A DNA stretch of 64,000 nucleotides from positions 1 through 64,000 of the forward strand of contig NZ_MRCM01000013.1 in NCBI RefSeq assembly GCF_002303885.1, read 5' to 3'. Numbering within the stretch: position 1 is the stretch's first letter; each line of letters begins with the position of its first letter. The notes beneath the pieces were generated by a model, which was not told the origin of the DNA, ran no database searches, and saw only the letters and a program-made list of their open reading frames with translations. Shown one piece after another: positions 26,177 through 34,921 of the stretch. The stretch is from Flavobacterium sp. ACN2 (GTDB lineage Bacteria; Bacteroidota; Bacteroidia; Flavobacteriales; Flavobacteriaceae). Made by a program: the position numbers and the translations under genes.

Positions 26177-27349
26177 ATGATTAAAGTTGAAGAAGCCTTA
26201 GCGACTATTGAAGCGAACAGTACTAAAATGCCAACAAAATATATTCAAGCCAGCAAAGCTTTAGGATATGTTTTAGCAGAAAAAGTGATTTCGCCAATAA
26301 ACATGCCTCCATTTCGCCAATCGGCTATGGATGGATACGCGTTTACACACAGTATCAGGCATCAATACGATGTAGTTGGGATTTCTCAAGCAGGAGATCA
26401 TTCCAATGTAAAGCTAAAAGCAACCGAAGCCATTAGAATATTTACTGGAGCTTTTATTCCTGATAATGCAGATACGGTAGTAATGCAAGAGCATGTAATG
26501 GCAACTAAAGATTCAATTTTGATTGCCACAATGCCAGAAAAATCAGCAAATGTTCGGTTAAAAGGAGAACAAATTGCTAAAGATGATATAGTTTTTGAAG
26601 CTAATACTTTAATTACTCCGGCTGCAATTGGATTTTTAGCCTGTTTAGGAATTACAGAAATTGAAGTTTATAAAAAGCCCAAAGTTGCCATTTTGGTTAC
26701 CGGAAATGAATTAACAGAACCGGGGAAGAAATTAAAAAAAGGCAAAATATTTGAAAGTAATTCGGTTATGCTTAAAGCTGCGCTTCAAACAATTGGGATT
26801 GAAAAAGCAAAAGTTTATCGAGTAAAAGATAATCTAAAAGCAACAAAAAAGGCTTTAAAAGATATTTTAGAAAAATACGATATCGTTCTTATTTCGGGTG
26901 GAATTTCTGTTGGAGATTATGATTTTGTGAAAGAAGCATTACTGCAAAATGAAGTAGAAGAGCTTTTTTACAAAATCAATCAAAAACCTGGAAAACCAAT
27001 GTTTTTTGGCTCTAAAAATGATACTTTGGTTTTTGCATTGCCTGGAAACCCAGCCTCATCTTTGACAAATTTTTATATTTATGTATATCCAGCAGTCAAA
27101 AACCGAATGGGATTTTCTAATGCACATTTGTCAAAGATTGTTCGAAAATTAGACAACGACATCGTAAATAACACAGGTAAAACACTTTTTTTAAAAGCAT
27201 TATATAATGAAACAAGTGTTGAAATTTTAGATGGACAAAGTTCTGCAATGCTAAATTCTTTTGCTGTAGCGAACGGATTAGTAATAGTACCAGAAGATGT
27301 TGAAAATATCAAAAAAGGCGAGTCGGTAACGATTCTACCAATTGATTAG
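26177..27349 (+). CDS. moeA: Molybdopterin molybdenumtransferase MoeA
   Basis: This protein inserts molybdate into adenylylated molybdopterin. Family landmarks are PPFRQSAMDGYAF, RIFTGAFIPDNADTVVMQEH, the MoCF-fold stretch LISGGISVGDYDFVKEAL and the loop ALPGNPASSLTNFYIY. I use the ATG at 26177 (MIKVEEAL, 390 aa); ATG 26168 in the same frame would add three residues. It is the first gene of a long cofactor operon and supplies both nitrate reductases of the window. No molybdenum-cofactor riboswitch is seen upstream. Confidence 0.93.
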   Translation: MIKVEEALATIEANSTKMPTKYIQASKALGYVLAEKVISPINMPPFRQSAMDGYAFTHSIRHQYDVVGISQAGDHSNVKLKATEAIRIFTGAFIPDNADTVVMQEHVMATKDSILIATMPEKSANVRLKGEQIAKDDIVFEANTLITPAAIGFLACLGITEIEVYKKPKVAILVTGNELTEPGKKLKKGKIFESNSVMLKAALQTIGIEKAKVYRVKDNLKATKKALKDILEKYDIVLISGGISVGDYDFVKEALLQNEVEELFYKINQKPGKPMFFGSKNDTLVFALPGNPASSLTNFYIYVYPAVKNRMGFSNAHLSKIVRKLDNDIVNNTGKTLFLKALYNETSVEILDGQSSAMLNSFAVANGLVIVPEDVENIKKGESVTILPID

Positions 27350-27361
27350 AGTTTTTTAGAT

Positions 27362-27460
27362 AGAATAAAGAATAAAGAATAAAGAATAAAGAATAAAGAA
27401 TAAAGAATAAAGAATAAAGAATAAAGAATAAAGAATAAAGAATAAAGAATAAAGAATAAA
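27362..27460. repeat. Heptamer tandem repeat, about 14 copies of AGAATAA
   Basis: A nearly perfect array of the 7-mer AGAATAA follows the moeA stop by 12 bp. Copy number should vary by slippage. It lies between moeA and the permease gene, so length changes could alter distal expression but not a reading frame. The long minus-strand frame across it (repeating FILYSLF) is a by-product of the array. Confidence 0.9.
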
Positions 27461-27553
27461 GATTTTTGGATAATAAACGAAAAGCGCTATATAAATAAAA
27501 ACACATAGCAATAAACTTGAAACTTTAAACTTGAAACAAATAAAACAAAATAC

Positions 27554-28300
27554 ATGAATCTCCTAACTTCCGAAAATATACTATTATTCAGTTTTGCCTT
27601 AATTATAATAGCATTTTTATATTCAAGCGTAGGGCACGGCGGAGCATCGGGATATTTGGCATTGATGAGCATTTTTGCTTTTCCGGTTTCTGTAATGAAA
27701 CCATCGGCTTTGCTGTTGAATTTGTTTGTTTCGAGTATTTCGTTTTTGTTTTATTATAAAAACAATTATTTCAAACCAAAGCTCTTTTACCCGTTTGCGA
27801 TAGCATCGATTCCAGCGGCGTTTATTGGCGGTTTTATAACCTTAGATAATGCGATTTATAAAATTGTTTTAGGAATTGTATTGGTTTTTGCTGCTTTGAG
27901 ATTGTTTGGAGTTTTTAGTTTTAAAGAAAAAGAAGAAGTAAAAATAAATCTTCCGTTCGCTTTAGCCATCGGTTTTGCCATCGGGTTATTATCTGGAATG
28001 CTCGGAATTGGCGGTGGAATTATTTTAAGTCCGATTCTATTATTTTTAGGATGGGCATCAGTAAAAGAATCGGCGGCAATCTCGAGTTTATTCATTTTTG
28101 TGAATTCATTTGCTGGAATGTTAGGATTCTTTTTAGGAGGAAAAACAATTCCGATGGAAAGTTTCTATCTCGTTCCAATTGCTGTAGTAGGAGGAGTGTT
28201 AGGAGGTTTTTACGGAAGTGGATCTTTCTCCAACAGAACATTAAAAATGGTATTAGGAACAGTGATTTTAATGGCAAGTGTTAAATTGATTTTTCCTTGA
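27554..28300 (+). CDS. TSUP (TauE/SafE)-family membrane permease
   Basis: This 248-residue protein has about eight hydrophobic helices and the TSUP features YSSVGHGGASGYLAL near the N-terminus and GLLSGMLGIGGGIILSP at the middle repeat. The family moves sulfite, sulfonates, sulfoacetate or related anions. Its placement between moeA and mobA suggests an anion tied to molybdenum or nitrate metabolism (molybdate, nitrite or sulfite), but the sequence does not choose. Confidence 0.85.
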   Translation: MNLLTSENILLFSFALIIIAFLYSSVGHGGASGYLALMSIFAFPVSVMKPSALLLNLFVSSISFLFYYKNNYFKPKLFYPFAIASIPAAFIGGFITLDNAIYKIVLGIVLVFAALRLFGVFSFKEKEEVKINLPFALAIGFAIGLLSGMLGIGGGIILSPILLFLGWASVKESAAISSLFIFVNSFAGMLGFFLGGKTIPMESFYLVPIAVVGGVLGGFYGSGSFSNRTLKMVLGTVILMASVKLIFP

Positions 28301-28315
28301 AAATAAAATTGAATT

Positions 28316-28436
28316 TAACCGCAAAGCATGCAAGGTTTTGTAAAAGCGGTTTTTAAAATAGCAAAGTTCGCAAAGCTTTGCGAACTTAATTTAAAAGTTA
28401 AATGAATAAAAAACTTAGCGCACTTTGCGGTAAAAA
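28316..28436. repeat. Intergenic inverted repeat (AACCGCAAAG/CTTTGCGGT)
   Basis: TAACCGCAAAGCATGCAAGG is opposed by CGCACTTTGCGGTAAA, and an inner perfect palindrome AAGTTCGCAAAGCTTTGCGAACTT lies at the middle (written here as arms AAGTTCGCAAAG and its complement). It is related to 36390-36600. It separates the permease from mobA. Confidence 0.65.
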
Positions 28437-28474
28437 AACTCATTGCAACTTAAAAACCTGAAACAAAAAAGACC

Positions 28475-29047
28475 ATGGAAACACTAACAGTATTTATTCT
28501 TTGCGGAGGAAAAAGCACCAGAATGCAGTCAGAAAAAGGATTGGTTTTGTTTCAGGATAAGCCATTTATAGAGCATATCATTCAGGCGATTTTACCTATA
28601 ACAGATCAAATTAAGCTCATTACAGGATCAAAAGAATACGATTATTTACCGTATCAAAAAATACAGGATTTAGTAGTAGACAAAGGTCCGCTGGGAGGAA
28701 TTTACACCGCATTATCACATTCTGAAACCGAATTCAATTTGATTTTAAGCTGTGATATTCCGTTAATTTCAACCGAATTATTGCAGGAATTAATTTCAAA
28801 ACATACGCAAGAAGCAGGAATTACAGTTTTTGCTTCCGAAAGTAAAACCCATCCGTTAATCGGAATTTATTCAAAAAATATTGTTCCGGTTATAAAAGAA
28901 GCAATTGATTCTAATGAATTAAAAATGATGGATCTGCTAGCTAAACTACCGCATCAGATTATCAATATAGAAGAAAGTGAAAATTATCATTTGACCAATA
29001 TCAATTCGGCCGACGAATTAAACGATCTGAATATCAATTTAACTTAA
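28475..29047 (+). CDS. mobA: Molybdenum cofactor guanylyltransferase MobA
   Basis: This 190-residue nucleotidyltransferase transfers GMP to molybdopterin to give MGD, the form used by both nitrate reductases here. The N-terminal GTP loop is LCGGKSTRMQSEKGLVLF, followed by DKGPLGGIYTAL and SCDIPLI with the metal-binding Asp. Length is normal. It is followed by cobA after 5 bp. Confidence 0.92.
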   Translation: METLTVFILCGGKSTRMQSEKGLVLFQDKPFIEHIIQAILPITDQIKLITGSKEYDYLPYQKIQDLVVDKGPLGGIYTALSHSETEFNLILSCDIPLISTELLQELISKHTQEAGITVFASESKTHPLIGIYSKNIVPVIKEAIDSNELKMMDLLAKLPHQIINIEESENYHLTNINSADELNDLNINLT

Positions 29048-29052
29048 AGACT

Positions 29053-29841
29053 ATGCGAAATTTTAAAACACCAAAATTGACGATTGTAGGTGCAGGTCCA
29101 GGCGATGTTGAATTGATTACTATAAAAGCAATCAAAGCTTTAAAAAGTGCCGATGTGGTTTTGTACGATGCTTTGGTAAACGAAGAATTACTCGAATATG
29201 CATCAAATGCAGAAATTGTTTTTGTTGGAAAACGTTTAGGCTGTCACGCTTACACACAAGATCAGATTAACGAATTGATTGTTTCTATGGCAAAGCGTTA
29301 TGGACATGTTGTACGTTTAAAAGGCGGTGATCCGTTTGTTTTTGGAAGAGGAAGTGAAGAAATCGAATTTGCAGAAGATTTTGGAATCGAAACGGCTATT
29401 GTTCCTGGAATTTCATCTGCTTTAGGAGTTCCAGCTTCTGTCGGAATCAGTTTGACACAGCGTAAAGTTGCCGAAAGTTTTTGGGTTATTACAGGAACGA
29501 CTTCAGATCATAAATTATCAAAAGATATTTTGTTAGCATCAAAATCGGCAGCAACGGTGGTTATTTTAATGGGAATGCATAAATTAGACGAAATCATTTC
29601 GATCTATCAAGAAAACAGAAATGACGATTTGCCCATTGCGATTATCCAGAATGGAACAAAAAACTCAGAGCAAAAAGTAATTGGAACTATCAATACAATT
29701 ACTAAATTGGTAGCTGAAAAAAATATATCATCGCCTGCTATTATTGTGATTGGCGAAGTAGTGAGAAATACATCAAGTTGGATTTCGTATTTTCAAGAAC
29801 ACTTTGAAGACGAATTTATTTTTCAGAATTTAAATTTATAA
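29053..29841 (+). CDS. cobA: Uroporphyrinogen-III C-methyltransferase
   Basis: This 262-residue SUMT methylates uroporphyrinogen III at C2 and C7 to precorrin-2, the first step toward sirohaem. Motifs are VGAGPGDVELIT, VRLKGGDPFVFGRGSEE, VPGISSALGVPASVGI and TGT. It is a stand-alone CobA without the CysG dehydrogenase/ferrochelatase half. Sirohaem is needed by NirB (51111-53624), which explains its place in this operon. It ends 2 bp before moaD. Confidence 0.93.
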   Translation: MRNFKTPKLTIVGAGPGDVELITIKAIKALKSADVVLYDALVNEELLEYASNAEIVFVGKRLGCHAYTQDQINELIVSMAKRYGHVVRLKGGDPFVFGRGSEEIEFAEDFGIETAIVPGISSALGVPASVGISLTQRKVAESFWVITGTTSDHKLSKDILLASKSAATVVILMGMHKLDEIISIYQENRNDDLPIAIIQNGTKNSEQKVIGTINTITKLVAEKNISSPAIIVIGEVVRNTSSWISYFQEHFEDEFIFQNLNL

Positions 29842-29843
29842 AA

Positions 29844-30083
29844 ATGATCGAGGTTAAATATTTTGGAGCTGTTGCTGAAAAAACAAAATGTGAATTCGAA
29901 AAATTATCTTTTTCGGAAGAATTATCATTGCAGCAATTATTACAGGATTTAAACGAAAAATACGAGTTTGATTCGCTGACTTTCAGCGTTGCTGTAAATC
30001 AGAAAATAGTTTCTAAAACTTCAGATTATACTTTACAGACTAGTGATATTGTAGCATTATTGCCACCATTTGCCGGAGGATAA
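29844..30083 (+). CDS. moaD: Molybdopterin synthase small subunit MoaD
   Basis: This 79-residue ubiquitin-like protein ends in the required Gly-Gly (PPFAGG), which is adenylylated and thiocarboxylated to carry sulfur to MoaE. Size and ending are typical. The activating enzyme follows directly. Confidence 0.92.
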   Translation: MIEVKYFGAVAEKTKCEFEKLSFSEELSLQQLLQDLNEKYEFDSLTFSVAVNQKIVSKTSDYTLQTSDIVALLPPFAGG

Positions 30084-30094
30084 AACCAAACCTA

Positions 30095-31168
30095 ATGAGC
30101 GAAACTTCACGATATAACAGACAAATTATTCTTCCTGAGATAGGAGAGGATGGCCAGTACAAATTGCTGAAATCTAAAGTTTTGGTTATTGGTGCAGGAG
30201 GTTTGGGCGCTGTGATTCTGCCTTATCTAGCAGGTGCGGGAGTTGGTGAAATCGGAATTGTAGATGATGACGTTATCGAGATTTCGAACCTTCATAGACA
30301 GGTAATTTATAAAAGTTCAGCGGTTGGAAAAAGAAAAGCGGCTGAAGCGAAAGCGATGATTTTAGAACTGAATCCGCTTATTAAAGTGAATGTTTTTGCA
30401 GAGAAATTATCAAGTAAAAATGCTATTTCGTTGTTTGAAAATTATGATATTATTGTTGATGCAACAGATAATATTGCAATTAAATATTTGATTAATGATG
30501 CTTGTCTCGCAACCCATAAACCAATGGTTTACGGATCTATTTTTAGATTTCAAGGGCAAGTTTCGGTTTTCAATTATCAAAACGGACCAACCTATCGCTG
30601 CTTATATCCAGATGAAAATAATAGTGCATTAAATTGTGAAGATGCTGGTGTAATAGGAGTTTCAGTTGGAATCATCGGAATGTTTCAGGCCAATGAAGTC
30701 CTAAAAATGATTCTAGGAGTTGGAGAAGTTTTAAGCGGAAAGATTCTGGTTTATAATATTTTGAATAATGAGCAGCAGAAATATGATTTTGAAAAAAGTT
30801 CTGAAGTAGAAATGACCAAAGAAGATTTTGAACAGAAATATAATTCATCTGAAAATCAGTTTGAAGAAATAAAATTTGAGCTTATTTTTGATGAAATAGA
30901 AAACGATGAGGTTCTTTTTTTAGATGTTCGAAATGAAGACGAACTACCAAAAATAAATTTGAAAAATACCCTTCAGATTCCGTTGGTAAATCTAGAAAAT
31001 GAAATTAAAAAACTGAATTTAAATCAAACTATTTACGTTTTTTGCCAATCTGGAATCAGAAGTAAAATTGCAACTGAATTGCTTCAAAAACATCAATTTA
31101 AAAATATAAAAAGTATTTCTGGTGGTGCTTTAGCGATGAAACAATCATTGCATGAAAAAATCCAGTAA
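30095..31168 (+). CDS. MoaD adenylyltransferase with C-terminal rhodanese domain (MoeB/MoeZ-like)
   Basis: This 357-residue protein has an E1-like domain (residues about 1-240; VLVIGAGGLGAVILPYLAGAGVG nucleotide loop shortened here to GAGGLGAV, and EISNLHRQVIY) and a rhodanese domain (about 260-357) with the active loop FC317-QSGIRS intact. It should adenylylate the MoaD C-terminus and supply the sulfur. The paired zinc CxxC motifs of E. coli MoeB are not evident. It sits 11 bp after moaD. Confidence 0.9.
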   Translation: MSETSRYNRQIILPEIGEDGQYKLLKSKVLVIGAGGLGAVILPYLAGAGVGEIGIVDDDVIEISNLHRQVIYKSSAVGKRKAAEAKAMILELNPLIKVNVFAEKLSSKNAISLFENYDIIVDATDNIAIKYLINDACLATHKPMVYGSIFRFQGQVSVFNYQNGPTYRCLYPDENNSALNCEDAGVIGVSVGIIGMFQANEVLKMILGVGEVLSGKILVYNILNNEQQKYDFEKSSEVEMTKEDFEQKYNSSENQFEEIKFELIFDEIENDEVLFLDVRNEDELPKINLKNTLQIPLVNLENEIKKLNLNQTIYVFCQSGIRSKIATELLQKHQFKNIKSISGGALAMKQSLHEKIQ

Positions 31169-31189
31169 AACTAATTAATAACGGCTACT

Positions 31190-31543
31190 ATGAATAAAGT
31201 CATTTTCGGATTGTTTTTGTTCTTTTGTTTTTCTCAATTTGGGTTTTCACAAACTCATGTTGATGCTACTGGCGAAACAGAACTCTATGATGCTTATGAT
31301 AAAGCTGATAAAGAATTGAATGAAGTTTATAATCAGCTGAAAAAGAAATTAGGAACAAAAGATCAGACAGCTTTAGTCGTTTCTCAAAAAGACTGGATAA
31401 AGTTTAGAGATTCAAATTGTAAATTTAAAAGCTATTCAGAAGGTTACGGTGGTGTTATTGCAAATAAAATGTATGCAGATTGTAGAATGCAGCTCACTAT
31501 TAGCAGAACAAAGGAATTGAAAAGTTTGATGAATGGATTTTAA
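31190..31543 (+). CDS. Exported LprI/DUF1311-type protein
   Basis: This 117-residue protein has a signal peptide (cut near GFS/QT, residue 20) and the DUF1311/LprI pattern of spaced charged helices with two cysteines (DSNCKF and YADCRM) and WIKFRDSNC. Characterised relatives inhibit lysozyme. Its place between moeZ and moaE, with short gaps (21 and 23 bp), has no obvious link to cofactor synthesis. Confidence 0.75.
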   Translation: MNKVIFGLFLFFCFSQFGFSQTHVDATGETELYDAYDKADKELNEVYNQLKKKLGTKDQTALVVSQKDWIKFRDSNCKFKSYSEGYGGVIANKMYADCRMQLTISRTKELKSLMNGF

Positions 31544-31566
31544 AGTCCTTATTAAAAAACATAAAA

Positions 31567-31998
31567 ATGAGTAAAAATGTATTTGTAGAAGGGCCAATTG
31601 CTCCTGAATTTATAGCGGAATCTATTGCTAAACACCAATCGAAACATACGATTGGAGCGCATAATATTTTTCTAGGGCAAGTCCGTGCCGATGTTATTCA
31701 CGACAATACCGTCGTAGCAATCGATTATTCGGCGTATACAGACATGGCGAATGAAGCTTTGTATGCAATTCGAGAAAAAGCTTTTGCTAAATTCGATTTA
31801 ACCTGCATGCACATTTACCACAGTTTAGGCGTTGTAAAAGCGGGCGAAATCTGTCTATTTGTTTTTGTTTCGGCAACACGTCGCAAACAAGTTTATGAAG
31901 CCACAGAAGCCATTGTAAATTGGATTAAAACCGATGTTCCGATTTTTGGTAAAGAAATGTTTGAAAACGATACATTCACTTGGAAACAAAATACCTAA
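31567..31998 (+). CDS. moaE: Molybdopterin synthase catalytic subunit MoaE
   Basis: This 143-residue protein joins MoaD to convert cyclic pyranopterin monophosphate to molybdopterin. Motifs are HNIFLGQVRAD, IHHSLG-like IYHSLGVVKAGE, and the catalytic lysine region ATRRKQVYEATEAIVNWIK and PIFGKE. Length is normal. Confidence 0.93.
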   Translation: MSKNVFVEGPIAPEFIAESIAKHQSKHTIGAHNIFLGQVRADVIHDNTVVAIDYSAYTDMANEALYAIREKAFAKFDLTCMHIYHSLGVVKAGEICLFVFVSATRRKQVYEATEAIVNWIKTDVPIFGKEMFENDTFTWKQNT

Positions 31999-32007
31999 GA
32001 AATTATA

Positions 32008-32922
32008 ATGGTAGATATTACGCATAAAATAAGCACTTTAAGAGTCGCAACAGCAACCGCAATTGTAAAAGTCAGCAAGCAAGAAACAATTGATGCTGTT
32101 GTCAACAATTTAGTGCCAAAAGGGAACGTGTTTGAAATGGCAAAAACGGCTGGACTGTTTGCGGTAAAAAATACACATTTATCCATTCCAGATTGTCATC
32201 CGCTTCCAATTGAATTTACTTCTGTAGAATACAATATCGAAGATCTAGACATTCATATTATTTTCAAAGTAAAAACCGTTTATAAAACGGGAGTTGAGGT
32301 TGAAGCCATGCACGGCGCATCAATTGTAGCGCTTACAATGTATGATATGCTAAAACCAATTGACAAAGAAATCGAAATTTCGACTATCAAATTAATTAAT
32401 AAAGAAGGCGGAAAATCGTCTTTCAAAAATAAATTTCCGAATGTAATTAAAGCGGCAGTTTTCGTTTGTTCCGATTCGATTTTTGCAGGCGATAAAGAAG
32501 ATCGTTCAGGAAAAACAATTGTAGAGAAACTGGATTCTTACGGAGTTGAAACTTCTCATTACGAAATTATTCCAGATGAATTGGATATTATTCAGGAAAA
32601 AACAAAAGCTTTCGCTAAAGATAATCAGCTGGTCATTTTTACAGGCGGAACTGGATTATCTCCGAGAGATGTTACGCCAGAAGCTTTAGAACCATTATTA
32701 GAAAGTAGAATTCCAGGAATAGAAGAAGCCATTCGCAGTTACGGTCAGCAGAGAATGCCGTATGCAATGCTTTCTAGAAGTGTTGCGGGAACTTTAGGTA
32801 AAAGTCTAGTTTTGGCTTTGCCAGGTTCAACAAACGGAGTGAGAGAATCTATGGATGCCGTTTTTCCGCACGTAATGCACGTTTTTCATATTTTAAAAGG
32901 AAAAAATCATGACAGCCTCTAA
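32008..32922 (+). CDS. MoaC-MoaB/MogA fusion protein
   Basis: This 304-residue bifunctional protein has MoaC at residues about 1-150 (TGVEVEAMHGASIVALTMYD, which with MoaA makes cyclic pyranopterin monophosphate) and a MogA/MoaB domain at about 150-304 (VFTGGTGLSPRDVTPEALEP-type loop TGGTGLSPRDVTPEA, and ALPGS), which adenylylates molybdopterin. The fusion joins an early and a late step. Its 3' end overlaps moaA by 14 bp, so translation is probably coupled. Confidence 0.92.
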   Translation: MVDITHKISTLRVATATAIVKVSKQETIDAVVNNLVPKGNVFEMAKTAGLFAVKNTHLSIPDCHPLPIEFTSVEYNIEDLDIHIIFKVKTVYKTGVEVEAMHGASIVALTMYDMLKPIDKEIEISTIKLINKEGGKSSFKNKFPNVIKAAVFVCSDSIFAGDKEDRSGKTIVEKLDSYGVETSHYEIIPDELDIIQEKTKAFAKDNQLVIFTGGTGLSPRDVTPEALEPLLESRIPGIEEAIRSYGQQRMPYAMLSRSVAGTLGKSLVLALPGSTNGVRESMDAVFPHVMHVFHILKGKNHDSL

Positions 32923-33916
32923 CACTATTTTGACGGATGGTTTTGGGCGCAAGCATAATTATCTGCGCATTTCGCTGCTGGAAAAATGCAACCTGCGTTG
33001 TACGTATTGCATGCCAGCGGATGGAATCGCATTATCTCCAAAAGCCAGTTTAATGACGGCCGATGAGATTTTTGCAATTGCTGAAACTTTCGTAAAAAAT
33101 GGTGTCGATAAAATAAGATTAACAGGCGGTGAACCTTTGCTGAGAAAGGATTTTCCTGAAATTGTTTCTAAGTTATCAGAACTTGGCATTTCACTTTCTA
33201 TGACGACAAACGGAATCTTAGTTGATCGCCATATTGAAGTTTTAAGACAGTTTAAAGTCAAAAAAATCAATTTGAGTTTAGATACTTTGGTTGCTTCTAA
33301 ATTTGCTTCTATAACGCTTAGAAATCAGTTTGAGAAAGTAATAGATAATCTGCATTTGCTTTTAAATCATGATTTTCAGGTAAAAGTAAATGTCGTTTTG
33401 ATGAAAGGTTTTAATGATAACGAAATTGTAGATTTTGTAAAACTGACTCAGTTTCTTCCTATTTCGGTTCGGTTTATTGAATTTATGCCTTTTGCCGGAA
33501 ACGAATGGGACAGAAGCAAAATGGTTTCGCAACAAGAAATTTTATCTTTAGTTGAAACTCAATTTTCTTCAGGAGAAATTCTGAAATTAGAAGACGAAAA
33601 AAACTTTACTTCAAGAAATTATAAAATTAAAGGTTTCCAAGGCGATTTCGGAATTATTAGTTCCATAACAAATCCGTTTTGTGACAGCTGCAACCGCATC
33701 CGCTTGACGGCAGACGGAAAAATAAAAAACTGCCTTTTCTCTAATTCAGAAACCGATTTGTTAACGGCTTTTAGAAATGGAGAATCTATCGAAAATTTGA
33801 TTTCAGAATCGATTCAGAATAAAAAGAAAGTCCGCGCGGGAATGGCTACGATGGATGAAATGGACGATCCTGCAAAACATTTTGACAATCGCAGTATGAT
33901 TGCGATTGGGGGGTAA
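32909..33916 (+). CDS. moaA: GTP 3',8-cyclase MoaA (radical SAM)
   Basis: This 335-residue enzyme starts molybdenum cofactor synthesis from GTP. The SAM cluster ligands are C27, C31 and C34 (CNLRCTYC). The second cluster motif is CDSCNRIRL...NCLF. The C-terminus ends in Gly-Gly (AIGG), needed for activity in characterised MoaA. It is the last gene of the operon. Confidence 0.94.
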   Translation: MTASNTILTDGFGRKHNYLRISLLEKCNLRCTYCMPADGIALSPKASLMTADEIFAIAETFVKNGVDKIRLTGGEPLLRKDFPEIVSKLSELGISLSMTTNGILVDRHIEVLRQFKVKKINLSLDTLVASKFASITLRNQFEKVIDNLHLLLNHDFQVKVNVVLMKGFNDNEIVDFVKLTQFLPISVRFIEFMPFAGNEWDRSKMVSQQEILSLVETQFSSGEILKLEDEKNFTSRNYKIKGFQGDFGIISSITNPFCDSCNRIRLTADGKIKNCLFSNSETDLLTAFRNGESIENLISESIQNKKKVRAGMATMDEMDDPAKHFDNRSMIAIGG

Positions 33917-33973
33917 TTAATTGTGAATTGTGAATTGTCTCGCTGAGCGAAGTAGAAGTTTTGACCGCATAGT

Positions 33974-34104
33974 TTTGTCATTCTGAGGAACGAAGAATCA
34001 CACTCGTAAATCCACAAAGATTGACAAATTACTGTGAGAAGTTTTTAGTATGATTGCTTCGTCAGTTCGCTATCGCTCGTGTCTTCGTTCCTCAGAATGA
34101 CAAA
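33974..34104. repeat. Intergenic inverted repeat (TTTGTCATTCTGAGGAACG family)
   Basis: Perfect 23-base arms at 33974-33996 and 34082-34104 enclose 85 bp after moaA. The left arm with its flank AATCACAC recurs at 47416, marking a dispersed family. It is a plausible end for the moa operon transcript. Confidence 0.75.
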
Positions 34105-34135
34105 CTGTATTTACATTGCTAATGAAAATAAAAAA

Positions 34136-34167
34136 AAGGTTTAACTTTTTTTAAGTTAAACCTTTCT
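34136..34167 (-). terminator. Terminator of the lysine-rich protein gene
   Basis: On the minus strand GGTTTAACTT and AAGTTAAACC pair around a short A-rich loop and are followed by a run of T (CCTTTTTTT), 6 bp after the stop of the gene at 34173. Confidence 0.75.
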
Positions 34168-34172
34168 AAATA

Positions 34173-34790
34173 CTATTTTTTCTTTTTAGCTTTTGTCTTT
34201 TTCTGAGCTTTCGTTTTCTTTTCGAGTTTCTTAGTTTTCGCTTTTTCTTTTGCTTTTTTAGCCTTTTCTTTTTTCTTTTCGGCTGCTTTTAGTTTTGCTT
34301 TTTTCGCTTTTTCTAATTTTTTGATAACAGCTTTAATCGCTTTTTCTCTTTTCTTTTCTTTCTCTTTTTTTGCTTTAAGTTTAGCTTTTAGCTTAGATTT
34401 TATGTCGTTTTTCTCCTTACCAATTTTTTCAACAGTGACAATAGGTTTGTTTTCGGCAACGTCATTGGTTTTAATTTCTACAATTTCAGAAACGATAGGT
34501 TCTGTTTTTGCAGATGTTGTTGCAGGTTTTTTCGCAGTAGCTTTCGGTGCTGTTTTAGAAGCTGCTCTTACAGGAGTTTTTGCTGCAGTTTTGACAGTTG
34601 CAGCAGGTGCTTTGGCAGCAGCTGTTCTTGTTGTAGCTGTTTTGGCAGTTGTCGGTTTTACTGCAGTTCTAGTAGTCCTTTTAATTGTTGTTTTAGTTTC
34701 TGGCTGTATTTCTGTAGTGCTTTCTACAGCTGTTTCTGCTGGAACATCGGTAGCTTTATCAGCAGAAGATTGTGTTGTTCTTTTTATCAT
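34173..34790 (-). CDS. Lysine/alanine-rich low-complexity basic protein
   Basis: This 205-residue protein has a Thr/Pro/Ala-rich N-terminal part with repeated TTIKRTTR and KTAAKTPVRA-like runs, an acidic stretch (about 105-125), and a C-terminal tail (about 130-205) of mostly Lys, Ala and Glu ending KAKKKK. No fold or motif is recognisable. The composition resembles histone-H1-like or Lys-rich nucleoid proteins, so nucleic acid binding is a guess. It is a single gene with its own terminator and lies between the cofactor operon and the assimilation genes without clear relation to either. Confidence 0.75.
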   Translation of the reverse strand: MIKRTTQSSADKATDVPAETAVESTTEIQPETKTTIKRTTRTAVKPTTAKTATTRTAAAKAPAATVKTAAKTPVRAASKTAPKATAKKPATTSAKTEPIVSEIVEIKTNDVAENKPIVTVEKIGKEKNDIKSKLKAKLKAKKEKEKKREKAIKAVIKKLEKAKKAKLKAAEKKKEKAKKAKEKAKTKKLEKKTKAQKKTKAKKKK

Positions 34791-34921
34791 AACTGTATTT
34801 TTTATTGAGTAAATAGATTGTAACCAAGTGGTTTTAAAGCTTCTGAAGTGTGACGCTTTAGTGTAAATTCTTAGTTAAGCTAAATATACGCAATTTTTGA
34901 ATACAGAAATAATAGAACTTA

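Noticed and set aside
27309..27506. Minus-strand open frame of 65 codons with repeated FILYSLF
   Set aside because: It is the translation of the AGAATAA array and has no homology-like features.
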